Origin: a virus
Direction: 5' to 3' (one strand)
Virus record (IMG/VR): IMGVR_UViG_3300006754_000009
Span: 1 to 64,000 of that record
Length of the DNA stretch: 64,000 bases
Made by a program: the position numbers and the translations under genes. Positions 25,540 to 33,487 of this stretch are shown here, piece after piece; the stretch's first letter is position 1; the number at the start of each line of letters is the position of its first letter. The notes beneath the pieces are model-generated. The model ran no database searches. It was not told the origin of the DNA and worked only from the letters and a program-made list of their open reading frames with translations.

Positions 25540-25963
25540 ATTAAAAACAGGAGATAAAGTAAAAGTACATTATATCGGTAAACTTAAAGACGGCACAGAA
25601 TTTGATAATTCTAGGACTAGAGAACCAATAGAATTTGCTATAGATGACGGTAACTTACTAAAAGGATTTAACGACTCTGTAAAAGACTTAAGCGAGGGTA
25701 CTAAAACAACAGTAGATATACCAGCCAAAGAAGCTTACGGTGAATACATTACAGAAGCAGTTATAGTTGTACAGAAAAATGAATTCCCAGAAGGAATGGA
25801 CTTTCAACTAAAAGGTTTCGTACAAGGTAAAGACAATCAAGGAAGACCAGTACAAGGACAAATCATTAAAATAGATGAGGAATCCATAAATTTAGATATG
25901 AACCACCCATTAGCTGGAGAAGATTTAAATTTTGAAATAGAGTTAGTAGAAGTAGTAAAGTAA
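25532..25963 (+). CDS. SlyD-like FKBP peptidyl-prolyl isomerase
   Basis: 143 residues. It begins with KLKTGDKVKVHYIGKLKDGTEFDNS, the FKBP first strand and Tyr/Phe/Asp active-site pattern. The later segments EFPEGMDFQLKGFVQGKDNQGRPVQGQIIKIDEESINLDMNHPLAGEDLNFEIELVEV match SlyD: the insert-in-flap chaperone domain (about 70-120) followed by the NHPLAG return into the FKBP fold. It lacks the His/Cys-rich nickel-binding tail of E. coli SlyD. It overlaps uvsX by 8 bp, so it is co-translated in the replication block. Role inferred: folding or isomerisation of a phage protein, possibly among the huge, Pro- and Cys-rich virion proteins. Identification of the fold is confident; the biological role is not. 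Confidence 0.9.
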   Translation: MTKLKTGDKVKVHYIGKLKDGTEFDNSRTREPIEFAIDDGNLLKGFNDSVKDLSEGTKTTVDIPAKEAYGEYITEAVIVVQKNEFPEGMDFQLKGFVQGKDNQGRPVQGQIIKIDEESINLDMNHPLAGEDLNFEIELVEVVK

Positions 25964-25992
25964 AAAAATGTTTAACCCAATAAACTCATTCT

Positions 25993-26997
25993 GTGACAAG
26001 AACACTAATAGTAGATGGTAATTCCTTACTAAATACAGGATTTCATGGTATAAAAAATATGTATAATGGTGAAGACCACATAGGTGGCCTATACCATTTT
26101 CTAAATACATTGAGAAAATTAATAGATGAATATCTAATAACTAAGATAGTAGTTTTTTGGGATGGTGAAAATAATACAGAGCCAAGAAAAAAATTATATC
26201 CTGAATATAAATTAAATAGGAAGAAAAAAAGTAGGAGTATAGAAGATATAGAATCCTACTCTAAACAAAAACTACGAACACAAGAGTACTTAGAGGAATT
26301 ATATGTTAGACAAGCAACCTTTAAGTTTTGTGAAGCTGATGACTGTATATCCTACTATTGTGAAAAAGCAATTGAAGAAGAAAAAATAGTACTTACATCC
26401 GATAGAGATTTGTTACAATTAATCTCACCAACCACATCATTACATATTATTTCATTAAACCAATTATTTAGATTTGAAGATAAAGTACCGTTAGACGGGA
26501 TTTATATTCCACATCAAAATGTAAGGCTTGTAAAAACAATATGTGGTGATTCTTCGGATAATATAAAAGGAATTAAAATGGTTGGTATAAAATCACTTAT
26601 TAAAATAAAACCTGAAATAAGTGAAAAAAAAGTAGAGTTTGAACAATTAATTAATGAGATAAAAAATCGAAAAAAAATAAGTGTTAAAGAAAATAATATA
26701 ATTAATGGAATAACACAACATAATAATATAGACAACCCACTCGAAATTAATTATCAGATAATAAAAACAGGAAAAAAATTCCTCACTAAAGAAGCTATAG
26801 AAGGGGTAAGAAGTTTATTAAAAGAATCCTTAGACCCACAAGGAAGGCATTGGAAAAATGCATTAGACTTGATGATGTCAGATGGAATTCTTAATATTTT
26901 ACCGAAAACAAATGATGGTTGGGTAGATTTCGTTAGACCATACCTACGATTAAGTAGAATAGAAAAAGATTTTTATAAAAAAACAAAAAAAAATTAA
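25993..26997 (+). CDS. rnh: T4 RNase H-type 5'-3' exonuclease (FEN family)
   Basis: 334 residues; T4 RNase H is 305. Starts with GTG at 25993. VDGNSLLNTGFHG contains the first metal-binding Asp. The ECxD-like tract (FKFCEADDCISYYCEKA) and KIVLTSDRDLLQLI supply further active-site acids. CGDSSDNIKGIKMVGIKSLI is the metal-site and helix-3-turn-helix DNA-binding segment. It removes RNA primers and flaps on the lagging strand together with SSB. An ATG at 25968 is out of frame and gives only 17 codons, so it is not the start. The gene follows the FKBP stop by 29 bp and precedes an unknown gene. Confidence 0.88.
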   Translation: MTRTLIVDGNSLLNTGFHGIKNMYNGEDHIGGLYHFLNTLRKLIDEYLITKIVVFWDGENNTEPRKKLYPEYKLNRKKKSRSIEDIESYSKQKLRTQEYLEELYVRQATFKFCEADDCISYYCEKAIEEEKIVLTSDRDLLQLISPTTSLHIISLNQLFRFEDKVPLDGIYIPHQNVRLVKTICGDSSDNIKGIKMVGIKSLIKIKPEISEKKVEFEQLINEIKNRKKISVKENNIINGITQHNNIDNPLEINYQIIKTGKKFLTKEAIEGVRSLLKESLDPQGRHWKNALDLMMSDGILNILPKTNDGWVDFVRPYLRLSRIEKDFYKKTKKN

Positions 26998-26998
26998 T

Positions 26999-27439
26999 AT
27001 GAAGACAAAATTAGATAACACACAAAAATGTGAATTCCTATTAAAGTTAGAAGATAATATAGTATGCCAAAGATTCTTTAGCGTAAGAAATTTTAATGAA
27101 TTAACAACACATTCATTAGACCTACATTATTCAGTAACTTATATTGTAGAAGACATAATTCACCAACTAAAACTTAAAACTTTATTTTTATTGGACAGTG
27201 ATTACAAAGAAAATTCAACAGAATTAGAGCAAAAAGAAGAGCATTTCACGATAACAATTAAAAAAGGTAAGAATGTAATATACGTAAGAAACTTCCGTGC
27301 CGACCTCTACCCCCCAAAAGTTAGATATACCGTAGATATTAGACCACAAATATCTTCAATATTACGTGAGTTAACTCAAACACTGTCGTCAAAAAAAGTT
27401 GCAACCAAATACCAAGATTATAGCTTACTTGTAAGTTAA
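26999..27439 (+). CDS. Unknown protein between rnh and helicase genes
   Basis: Not recognised. 146 residues. The middle (HFTITIKKGKNVIYVRNFRADLYPPKVRYTVDIRPQISSIL) is beta-rich and basic; the N-terminal half contains alternating hydrophobic strands and helices (LNELTTHSLDLHYSVTYIVEDIIHQLKLK-like). It starts one base after the rnh stop codon and precedes the helicase promoter element. In T4 the equivalent region between rnh and 32 holds dsbA, 33 and 59, so this gene could be a late-transcription or helicase-loader analogue. I see no sequence motif to support that. The tight operon placement makes a role in replication or transcription likely. Confidence 0.65.
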   Translation: MKTKLDNTQKCEFLLKLEDNIVCQRFFSVRNFNELTTHSLDLHYSVTYIVEDIIHQLKLKTLFLLDSDYKENSTELEQKEEHFTITIKKGKNVIYVRNFRADLYPPKVRYTVDIRPQISSILRELTQTLSSKKVATKYQDYSLLVS

Positions 27440-27444
27440 TAATG

Positions 27445-27452
27445 TATTTATT
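27445..27452 (+). promoter_or_regulatory. Phage promoter element, variant TATTTATT
   Basis: TATTTATT, 17 nt before the helicase ATG at 27470, directly after the stop of the preceding gene. Confidence 0.5.
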
Positions 27453-27469
27453 AATAAAGAAATTTATAT

Positions 27470-28849
27470 ATGAGTGAGAGAAAAAATTTTGGATATTTAG
27501 GACATTCCTTCCAGTTAAAATTAATTAATTTAATAATAACAGATAATACCTTTTTTAATACTATTATAGACGCAATACAATCAAAGTATTTCGACAACCA
27601 GTATTTTAGATTGATTATGCAATTGATTAAAGAATATTATGACAAATACCAAGTAGCACCATCATTTGACGCGTTAGACCAACTAACTCGTATTGAAATA
27701 TCTTCTGAGATGGCTCAAAAATACATTTTTGATATGTTAAAAGATATAAAAGACACTTCATTTGAAGACCATTTATTCATTAAAGAAAAGTCAGTAAAAT
27801 TTTGTAAACAACAAGAATTGAAAAAAGCCATAAGAAAAGTAGAGAATATAATGGAAAAGGGTGATTTTGAAAGTTATGATAAATGTGAAGAATATATTAG
27901 AGACGCTATTAAAATAGGAGATGGGGATACAGGTAGTTTTGAAATCTTTACGGAATTAGAGAAATTATTAGAAGAGGATTACAGACACCCAGTACCAACA
28001 GGGGTAGACGGACTAGACAATATTTTAAATGGTGGACTAGCAAAGGGTGAGATTGGTGTTGTGTTAGCTCCTACAGGGGTAGGAAAAACAACAATGTTAA
28101 CACGTTTTGCAAATACGGCGTTTAATATGGGTTATAATGTATTACAGATATTTTTTGAGGATAACCCCAAAATAATACAAAGAAAACATTTTACTTGTTG
28201 GACTGGAATACCAAATGACGAACTAAGTAAACATAAAGAAACGGTTTTAGATAAAGCAGATGAAATGAAAAAAACTGGTGGCAAATTAATTTTAAAGAAA
28301 TTACCGTCAGATGAAATGACAATGTTACAAATTAAAAACCAAATAAGAAAAATAATATCTGAAGGTACTAAGATAGATATTGTATTAATAGATTATATTG
28401 ACTGTATATTATCTGGTCGTCAGTATGACGATGAATGGAAGGGGGAAGGTTCAGTAATGAGAAAATTTGAATCGATGTGTCACGAATTAAATCTAGCTGG
28501 TTGGACCGCGACACAAGGTAATAGGAGTTCAATATCCTCAGATGTGGTAACCACGGACCAAATGGGTGGTTCCATCAAAAAAGCACAAGTGGGTCATGTA
28601 ATTATATCAGTAGCTAAAACATTACAACAAAAAGAAATGGGACTAGCTACTATAGCGATAGTAAAATCTCGATTAGGTAAAGACGGAGTCATTTTTGAAA
28701 ATTGTAAATTTGATAATGGGACCCTAGAGATAGATACAGAAACAACACAAACATTCTTAGGTTTCGAAGAAGAAAAAACTAATAGAAACAGAGAAAGAGT
28801 TGCCAGAGCTCTACACAGGAGACAACAAGTAATAAATAAAAATAATTAA
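27470..28849 (+). CDS. 41: Replicative DnaB-type helicase (gp41-like)
   Basis: 459 residues; T4 gp41 is 475. The Walker A segment GEIGVVLAPTGVGKTTMLTRFAN has Lys206 and Thr207. The strand IDIVLIDYIDCIL holds the Walker B Asp, and TQGNRSSISSD is motif H3/H4-like with the conserved Gln. The N-terminal half (about 1-150) is the primase-interacting helical domain. RMRKF- and GGSIKKAQVGHVIISVAKTLQQKE are typical of DnaB-family C-terminal motifs. It should form the hexameric ring on the lagging strand. No primase gene or helicase-loader gene was recognised in the window. Confidence 0.9.
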   Translation: MSERKNFGYLGHSFQLKLINLIITDNTFFNTIIDAIQSKYFDNQYFRLIMQLIKEYYDKYQVAPSFDALDQLTRIEISSEMAQKYIFDMLKDIKDTSFEDHLFIKEKSVKFCKQQELKKAIRKVENIMEKGDFESYDKCEEYIRDAIKIGDGDTGSFEIFTELEKLLEEDYRHPVPTGVDGLDNILNGGLAKGEIGVVLAPTGVGKTTMLTRFANTAFNMGYNVLQIFFEDNPKIIQRKHFTCWTGIPNDELSKHKETVLDKADEMKKTGGKLILKKLPSDEMTMLQIKNQIRKIISEGTKIDIVLIDYIDCILSGRQYDDEWKGEGSVMRKFESMCHELNLAGWTATQGNRSSISSDVVTTDQMGGSIKKAQVGHVIISVAKTLQQKEMGLATIAIVKSRLGKDGVIFENCKFDNGTLEIDTETTQTFLGFEEEKTNRNRERVARALHRRQQVINKNN

Positions 28850-28862
28850 TAAAAAATAAAAT

Positions 28863-30788
28863 ATGGAAGTATCAAATAAGATTCTATCGGATATTACTGT
28901 CTACATGAAGTACGCAAAATATATTCCACAATTCAATAGAAGAGAGACATGGGAAGAACTAGTAACAAGGAATAAAAACATGCATATAAAAAAGTATCCC
29001 ACACTAAAAGAAGAAATAGAAGAGAAATACCAATTTGTTTATGAGAAGAAAGTATTACCATCAATGAGAAGTACGCAGTTCGGAGGTAAACCAATTGAAA
29101 TTTCACCCAATAGAATTTATAATTGTGCGTACCTACCTATAGACCACATTGACTCCTTTAGTGAAACCATGTTCTTATTATTAGGTGGAACCGGTGTCGG
29201 CTATTCAGTTCAAAAACATCATGTAGAGAAATTACCAGCAATACAACACCCATACCCAAAAAGAAAGAAAAGATTTTTAATTGGAGACTCGATTGAAGGT
29301 TGGGCGGACTCCATTAAAGTTTTAATGAAATCATATATGAATGGTGGTGGAAGCAGAGTAGAGTTTGATTATTCAGATATTAGACCAAAAGGAGCAAGAC
29401 TAATTACTTCAGGAGGAAAAGCACCAGGACCACGACCATTAAAAGAATGTTTAGTTAAAATTGAAGGAATATTATCTGAGAAAGAAAATGGAGACCATCT
29501 AACAACTTTAGAAGTGCACGATATTATCTGTTATATTGCAGATGCAGTTCTAGCGGGAGGCATTAGAAGAGCGGCTCTAATTAGTTTATTTAGTGCAGAT
29601 GACAATGAAATGATTGGTTGTAAATCTGGTAAGTGGTACGAGAAAAACCCACAAAGAGGTAGAGCAAATAATTCTGCTTGCCTTATGAGACATAAAATTA
29701 CTAAAGACTTTTTTATGGATATATGGAAAAGAGTTGAGCTATCTGGTGCTGGTGAACCCGGAATTTATCTAAATAATGATAAAGATTGGGGAACAAATCC
29801 TTGTTGTGAAATAGCTTTAAGACCCTATCAATTCTGTAACCTTTGTGAGGTAAATGTAAGTAATATAGACTCACAAGACGACTTAAATGAAAGAGTAAAA
29901 GCAGCAGCGTTTATTGGGACACTTCAAGCGGGGTACACCTCCTTCCATTATCTTAGAGAAATATGGCAAGAAACTACGGAAAAAGACGCGTTAATAGGTG
30001 TATCAATGACAGGTATTGGTTCTGGTAAAGTATTAAAATATGATATGAAAAAAGCCGCAAGTTTAGTTAAACGTGAAAATACCAGAGTATCTAAATTATT
30101 AGAAATAAATCAAGCAGCAAGATGTACTACAGTTAAGCCTGCAGGAACTACATCATTAACATTAGGAACATCATCAGGTATTCATGCATGGCATAACGAT
30201 TATTATATTAGAAGAATTAGAGTGGGTAAGAATGAAGCAATATATCACTATCTCATGACTAATCATCCGGAATTACTAGAAGACGATTACTTTAGACCAC
30301 ATGATACAGCGGTAATTAGTATACCCCAAAAAGCACCAAAAGGTTCTATCATGAGAACGGAATCCCCATTTCAACTACTAGAAAGAGTTAAAAAGGTTGC
30401 GAGTGAATGGGTTAGAAGTGGACACAGAAAAGGTTCAAACTCACACAACGTTTCAGCTACAATTAGTTTAAAAGAAGATGAATGGGATAAAGCTGGAGAA
30501 TGGATGTGGGAAAATAGAAAACATTATAATGGACTTTCAGTATTACCTTATGACGGTGGTACATATACACAAGCCCCATTTGAGGACTCCACTAAAGAGG
30601 TTTACAATGAGATGATGAAAACTTTAAGTGAGATAGACTTGTCTAAGGTGGTGGAATTAGAAGATAACACAGATTTATCCGGTGAATTAGCATGTGCGGG
30701 TGGTGTATGTGAAATTGATGTTGACTTAAAAACCCTAAACGGTAATGGAGTTACTAAAGAAAAAGAAGTAAGTGAAACACAAATTTAG
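28863..30788 (+). CDS. nrdJ: Adenosylcobalamin-dependent ribonucleoside-triphosphate reductase (class II)
   Basis: 641 residues, shorter than the 739-aa Lactobacillus enzyme. Key residues line up with L. leichmannii RTPR: Cys88 (YNCAYLP), the radical motif N312-x-Cys314-x-Glu316 and Cys325 eleven residues further on, equal to the 408/419 spacing, and a C-terminal redox pair Cys611/Cys616 in CAGGVC. Other signatures are LLGGTGVGYSVQ, AGGIRRAALISLFS, and VKPAGTTSLTLGTSSGIHAWH. It makes dNTPs from NTPs using B12 without oxygen or a tyrosyl radical. Needs a B12-competent host or environment. It sits directly after the helicase gene (13-bp gap) and overlaps a zinc-ribbon gene by 17 bp. Confidence 0.93.
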   Translation: MEVSNKILSDITVYMKYAKYIPQFNRRETWEELVTRNKNMHIKKYPTLKEEIEEKYQFVYEKKVLPSMRSTQFGGKPIEISPNRIYNCAYLPIDHIDSFSETMFLLLGGTGVGYSVQKHHVEKLPAIQHPYPKRKKRFLIGDSIEGWADSIKVLMKSYMNGGGSRVEFDYSDIRPKGARLITSGGKAPGPRPLKECLVKIEGILSEKENGDHLTTLEVHDIICYIADAVLAGGIRRAALISLFSADDNEMIGCKSGKWYEKNPQRGRANNSACLMRHKITKDFFMDIWKRVELSGAGEPGIYLNNDKDWGTNPCCEIALRPYQFCNLCEVNVSNIDSQDDLNERVKAAAFIGTLQAGYTSFHYLREIWQETTEKDALIGVSMTGIGSGKVLKYDMKKAASLVKRENTRVSKLLEINQAARCTTVKPAGTTSLTLGTSSGIHAWHNDYYIRRIRVGKNEAIYHYLMTNHPELLEDDYFRPHDTAVISIPQKAPKGSIMRTESPFQLLERVKKVASEWVRSGHRKGSNSHNVSATISLKEDEWDKAGEWMWENRKHYNGLSVLPYDGGTYTQAPFEDSTKEVYNEMMKTLSEIDLSKVVELEDNTDLSGELACAGGVCEIDVDLKTLNGNGVTKEKEVSETQI

Positions 30789-30966
30789 TCAAGAAGTACT
30801 ATACCACTTTAATTGTGGTAATTGTAAGAAATGGTGGTCAGTTGCTGACTACCATTTGTTTTCTAATAATGTACCAAAAAGTGAACAAATGGTACCTAAG
30901 TTAATAATATGTCCTCATTGTGGACATAAAGAGGAATCAATAGAAGTAAAAAATGAAAAAAAATAA
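30772..30966 (+). CDS. Small zinc-ribbon protein
   Basis: 64 residues with GTG start, overlapping the nrdJ end by 17 bp. Four cysteines form two CxxC knuckles, CGNC (residues 15-18) and CPHC (about 48-51), with a Lys/Trp-rich strand between them (KKWWSVADYHLF), the layout of a zinc ribbon. The overlap with nrdJ implies coupled translation. Possible roles are binding to the reductase, transcription regulation or RNA contact; the sequence does not decide. In-frame alternatives for the start are not obvious before the first Cys pair, so the GTG is accepted. Confidence 0.75.
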   Translation: MKHKFSQEVLYHFNCGNCKKWWSVADYHLFSNNVPKSEQMVPKLIICPHCGHKEESIEVKNEKK

Positions 30967-31105
30967 AGATTGGATTGAAGAACTATTTCTTAAAGAATTT
31001 ATTTTAAAGAATAATAAAGAGAAAAGTAAATCCGAAAATAGAAAACAAAGTAATCTTAGAAGTATTTATTATAAAAAAGAATGCCCAATCAAAAATACGG
31101 TATAA
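30953..31105 (+). CDS. Possible very small basic protein overlapping both neighbours
   Basis: ATG at 30953 to TAA at 31103-31105 gives 50 residues rich in Lys, Asn and Glu, with one helical segment (DWIEELFLKEFILKNNKEK). It overlaps the zinc-ribbon gene by 14 bp and the gp25 gene by 25 bp and fills an otherwise 114-bp non-coding gap that also contains the gp25 promoter element. The overlap with a promoter makes it doubtful, while the ATG placed just upstream of the zinc-ribbon stop favours it. No family recognised. Confidence 0.35.
   Translation: MKKNKDWIEELFLKEFILKNNKEKSKSENRKQSNLRSIYYKKECPIKNTV
31063..31070 (+). promoter_or_regulatory. Phage promoter element, variant TATTTATT, before gp25/gp6
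   Basis: TATTTATT, 10 nt before the gp25 ATG at 31081. It marks the return from replication genes to baseplate genes. Confidence 0.5.
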
Positions 31106-31542
31106 CGTTCCCATTTAAAGATAGTCCAGAAGGATTTTTCTTAAAATTAAGTAATACTACTGACGAAGAAGTAAGGTCGAGCTTAATCCACTTAATACTT
31201 ACAGTCAAAGGGTCACGATATTTCTTACCGGATTTTGGCACAAACTTAATGAAGTTTATATTTGAACCACTAGATAACACAACTAAATTAAGTATTAATA
31301 ATGAAATTAGGGATACTGTAGAGAAGTTCATGCCTAATTTAATAATTAATGATATAGAAGTTAAATCAGCGGAAGATATAAGATTAGAGCAGGAAAGTGA
31401 CCCAAATTCCGAAGATATAAACAACAATAGTTTTGGTTTTGTGGGTGAAGACGAAAGAGAATACGCCTTACGGGTTAGAATTGATTATACCGCAGGGGAC
31501 GGCTTTTTTGAAACTAAAGATTTTGTTATAATAAATTTATAA
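31081..31542 (+). CDS. 25: Baseplate wedge protein gp25-like
   Basis: 153 residues, close to T4 gp25 (132 aa). The segment VRSSLIHLILTVKGSRYFLPDFGTNLMKFIFEPLD is diagnostic of the gp25 / GPW family (gp25-like lysozyme-fold superfamily), and the C-terminal strand YALRVRIDYTAGDGFFETKDFVIINL fits the rest of that fold. In contractile machines this protein links the sheath's first ring to the wedge proteins and the hub. It is followed after one base by the gp6-like gene, the same order as in T4-like phages, so the two are translated from one message. Confidence 0.92.
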   Translation: MPNQKYGITFPFKDSPEGFFLKLSNTTDEEVRSSLIHLILTVKGSRYFLPDFGTNLMKFIFEPLDNTTKLSINNEIRDTVEKFMPNLIINDIEVKSAEDIRLEQESDPNSEDINNNSFGFVGEDEREYALRVRIDYTAGDGFFETKDFVIINL

Positions 31543-31543
31543 A

Positions 31544-33385
31544 ATGGCAGAAAAAAAGATAGCATATACAGAAAGAGATTTTCTAGGTATTAGAAATGAA
31601 TTATTAAGATTAACTAACACCTACTACCCTGATTTAATTAGAAACGCGAATGACGCATCCATATACTCTGTGTTTTTAGATTTAAACGCAGCAGTAGCAG
31701 ACAACCTAAACTTCCAAATAGACAGAACATTCCAGGAAACAGTATTAGATTTTGCACAAGAAAGAAGTTCTCTTTATAATTTAGCTAAAACTTATGGTTT
31801 AAAAATACCAGGAAACAGACCATCACTAACAATGGTGGATATTTCTATCATAGTTCCAGCATTAGGAGATAAAGAAGATTTTAAGTACTTAGGTAACCTA
31901 AGAAGAGGAGCTCAATTTAGAGGTGGGGGTCAGGTATTTGAAACAGTAAATGATTGTGATTTCTCAACTCAATATAATAACGAAGGTATTGTTAATAGAA
32001 CTAAACAACCAAATAGAGATATTAACGGAATAATACAAAACTACACAATGACCAAAAGAGAAGTGGTAGTTAATGGTGTTACTAAAATCTTTAAGAAAGA
32101 AATTACCGACTCATTAGTTAGTCCTTTTTATGAGTTATTTTTACCTGAAAAAAATGTAGTGGGAGTTACTGGAGTAATCCAAAAACCAGGACTTGGATAC
32201 CAAACATTACCAACAAACGTAGAATTTTTAGACAGAACAACTGATAAGTGGTATGAAGTACAGGCGTTAGCACAAGATGAGGTATTTGTAGAAGACCCAT
32301 CATCACCACCAGATGAAATAGGGATAAAAGTAGGGAAATATATAGAAGTTGACCAAAGATTCACAACACAATATACACCACAAGGATATTTTCATTTAAC
32401 ATTTGGGGGTGGAAATCAGACATCACAAGATTTATTAGACGATTTTGCAAAAAAAGGCACACCATTAAACATGGCTCAATACATGAATAATATTTCATTA
32501 GGAAAAATGGTACAAGGTAATAGTACTATTTTTGTCCAATACAGAATAGGTGGGGGTAAATCCTCTAATCTAGGAGCTGGAGCTATAAGAAATGTCGGAA
32601 CCAATAACTTTGTAGTAGCAGGACCCAACTCTCAAGTAAATCAATCTGTTATCGATAGTTTAGCAGTAACCAACGTTACTGCCGCTATAGGTGGAGCAAA
32701 CCCAATGTCAGTAGAAGAAATTAGAAATTATATATCTTTTAATTTTGCAGCACAAAACAGAGCAGTATCTATTAATGATTACGTAGCTAAATTACGAATG
32801 ATGCCTAGTACATTTGGTGCACCAGCGAAAGTAGGTGTAACAGAAGTAGAAAATAAAGTTAGATTAAATATATTGTCTTATACACCAGAAGGTAAATTAA
32901 CCTCAGAAATAACATCTACACTAAAAAATAATATAGCGACTTATTTGTCTAATTATAGAATGATGAACGATTATATAGTCGTAGGTCCAGCTAAAGTAAT
33001 AGATATTTCTTTTATGTTAGATTTAACAATAGAGAGTTCATATAATTCAGGAGCTATAGTTAGTAATGTCATAGAAAAAGTAAGCGATTATTTTAGTATA
33101 AATAAAATAGAAATGGGCCAAGACCTATCATTAGGTGAATTAAGAAGTCAGATAATGAATCAACCAGGAGTTGTAAATATAGTTGATGTAAAAGTTTACA
33201 ATAAGGTAGGGGATACCTATTCCCAGTCAGTTACATCACAACCTTATGTAAGCCAAGGAACCAGAGAGATAGGGTTAATTAATGACACTATATATGCACA
33301 ACCAGACGAAATTTTGCAAGTAAGATATCCTGAAAAAGATATAGCTATAAGAATACGCAAACCTCACAAACCAAACTTCACCTAA
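31544..33385 (+). CDS. 6: Baseplate wedge protein gp6-like (baseplate J)
   Basis: 613 residues; T4 gp6 is 660. YTERDFLGIRNELLRLTNTYYPDLIRNANDASIYSVFLDLNAAVADNLNFQIDR is the classic N-terminal helical start of gp6/J proteins, and the central part (MSVEEIRNYISFNFAAQNRAVSINDYVAKLRMMPSTFG) carries the conserved core with its acidic/aromatic loop. The C-terminal DYFSINKIEMGQDLSLGELRSQIMNQPGVVNIVDV is the J-type end. It forms the inner iris of the baseplate that opens on contraction. It lies next to gp25 and upstream of the large distal baseplate genes. Confidence 0.93.
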   Translation: MAEKKIAYTERDFLGIRNELLRLTNTYYPDLIRNANDASIYSVFLDLNAAVADNLNFQIDRTFQETVLDFAQERSSLYNLAKTYGLKIPGNRPSLTMVDISIIVPALGDKEDFKYLGNLRRGAQFRGGGQVFETVNDCDFSTQYNNEGIVNRTKQPNRDINGIIQNYTMTKREVVVNGVTKIFKKEITDSLVSPFYELFLPEKNVVGVTGVIQKPGLGYQTLPTNVEFLDRTTDKWYEVQALAQDEVFVEDPSSPPDEIGIKVGKYIEVDQRFTTQYTPQGYFHLTFGGGNQTSQDLLDDFAKKGTPLNMAQYMNNISLGKMVQGNSTIFVQYRIGGGKSSNLGAGAIRNVGTNNFVVAGPNSQVNQSVIDSLAVTNVTAAIGGANPMSVEEIRNYISFNFAAQNRAVSINDYVAKLRMMPSTFGAPAKVGVTEVENKVRLNILSYTPEGKLTSEITSTLKNNIATYLSNYRMMNDYIVVGPAKVIDISFMLDLTIESSYNSGAIVSNVIEKVSDYFSINKIEMGQDLSLGELRSQIMNQPGVVNIVDVKVYNKVGDTYSQSVTSQPYVSQGTREIGLINDTIYAQPDEILQVRYPEKDIAIRIRKPHKPNFT

Positions 33386-33433
33386 ACTTTACTATAATCC
33401 TTAACTAATTACTTTTACTTTTAAGGGGGGAAC

Positions 33434-33441
33434 TATTTATT
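33434..33441 (+). promoter_or_regulatory. Phage promoter element, variant TATTTATT
   Basis: TATTTATT in the 102-bp gap after the gp6-like gene, 46 nt before the ATG at 33488. A run of G residues lies just upstream. No terminator with a clear U-tract was seen in the gap. Confidence 0.5.
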
Positions 33442-33487
33442 TTTATAAGTACTATAAACCTTTTTAAATAAAATTTTTTAATCATAT

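Noticed and set aside
25968-26021. ATG at 25968, out of frame with the RNase H gene, as evidence of a frameshift in that gene
   Set aside because: The frame closes after 17 codons, and the GTG start at 25993 gives an N-terminus that begins correctly with the metal-binding VDGN motif.
33399-33426. CCTTAA...TTAAGG inverted repeat after the gp6-like gene as a terminator
   Set aside because: Only a 6-bp stem with a 16-nt loop, followed by G residues instead of a T run.
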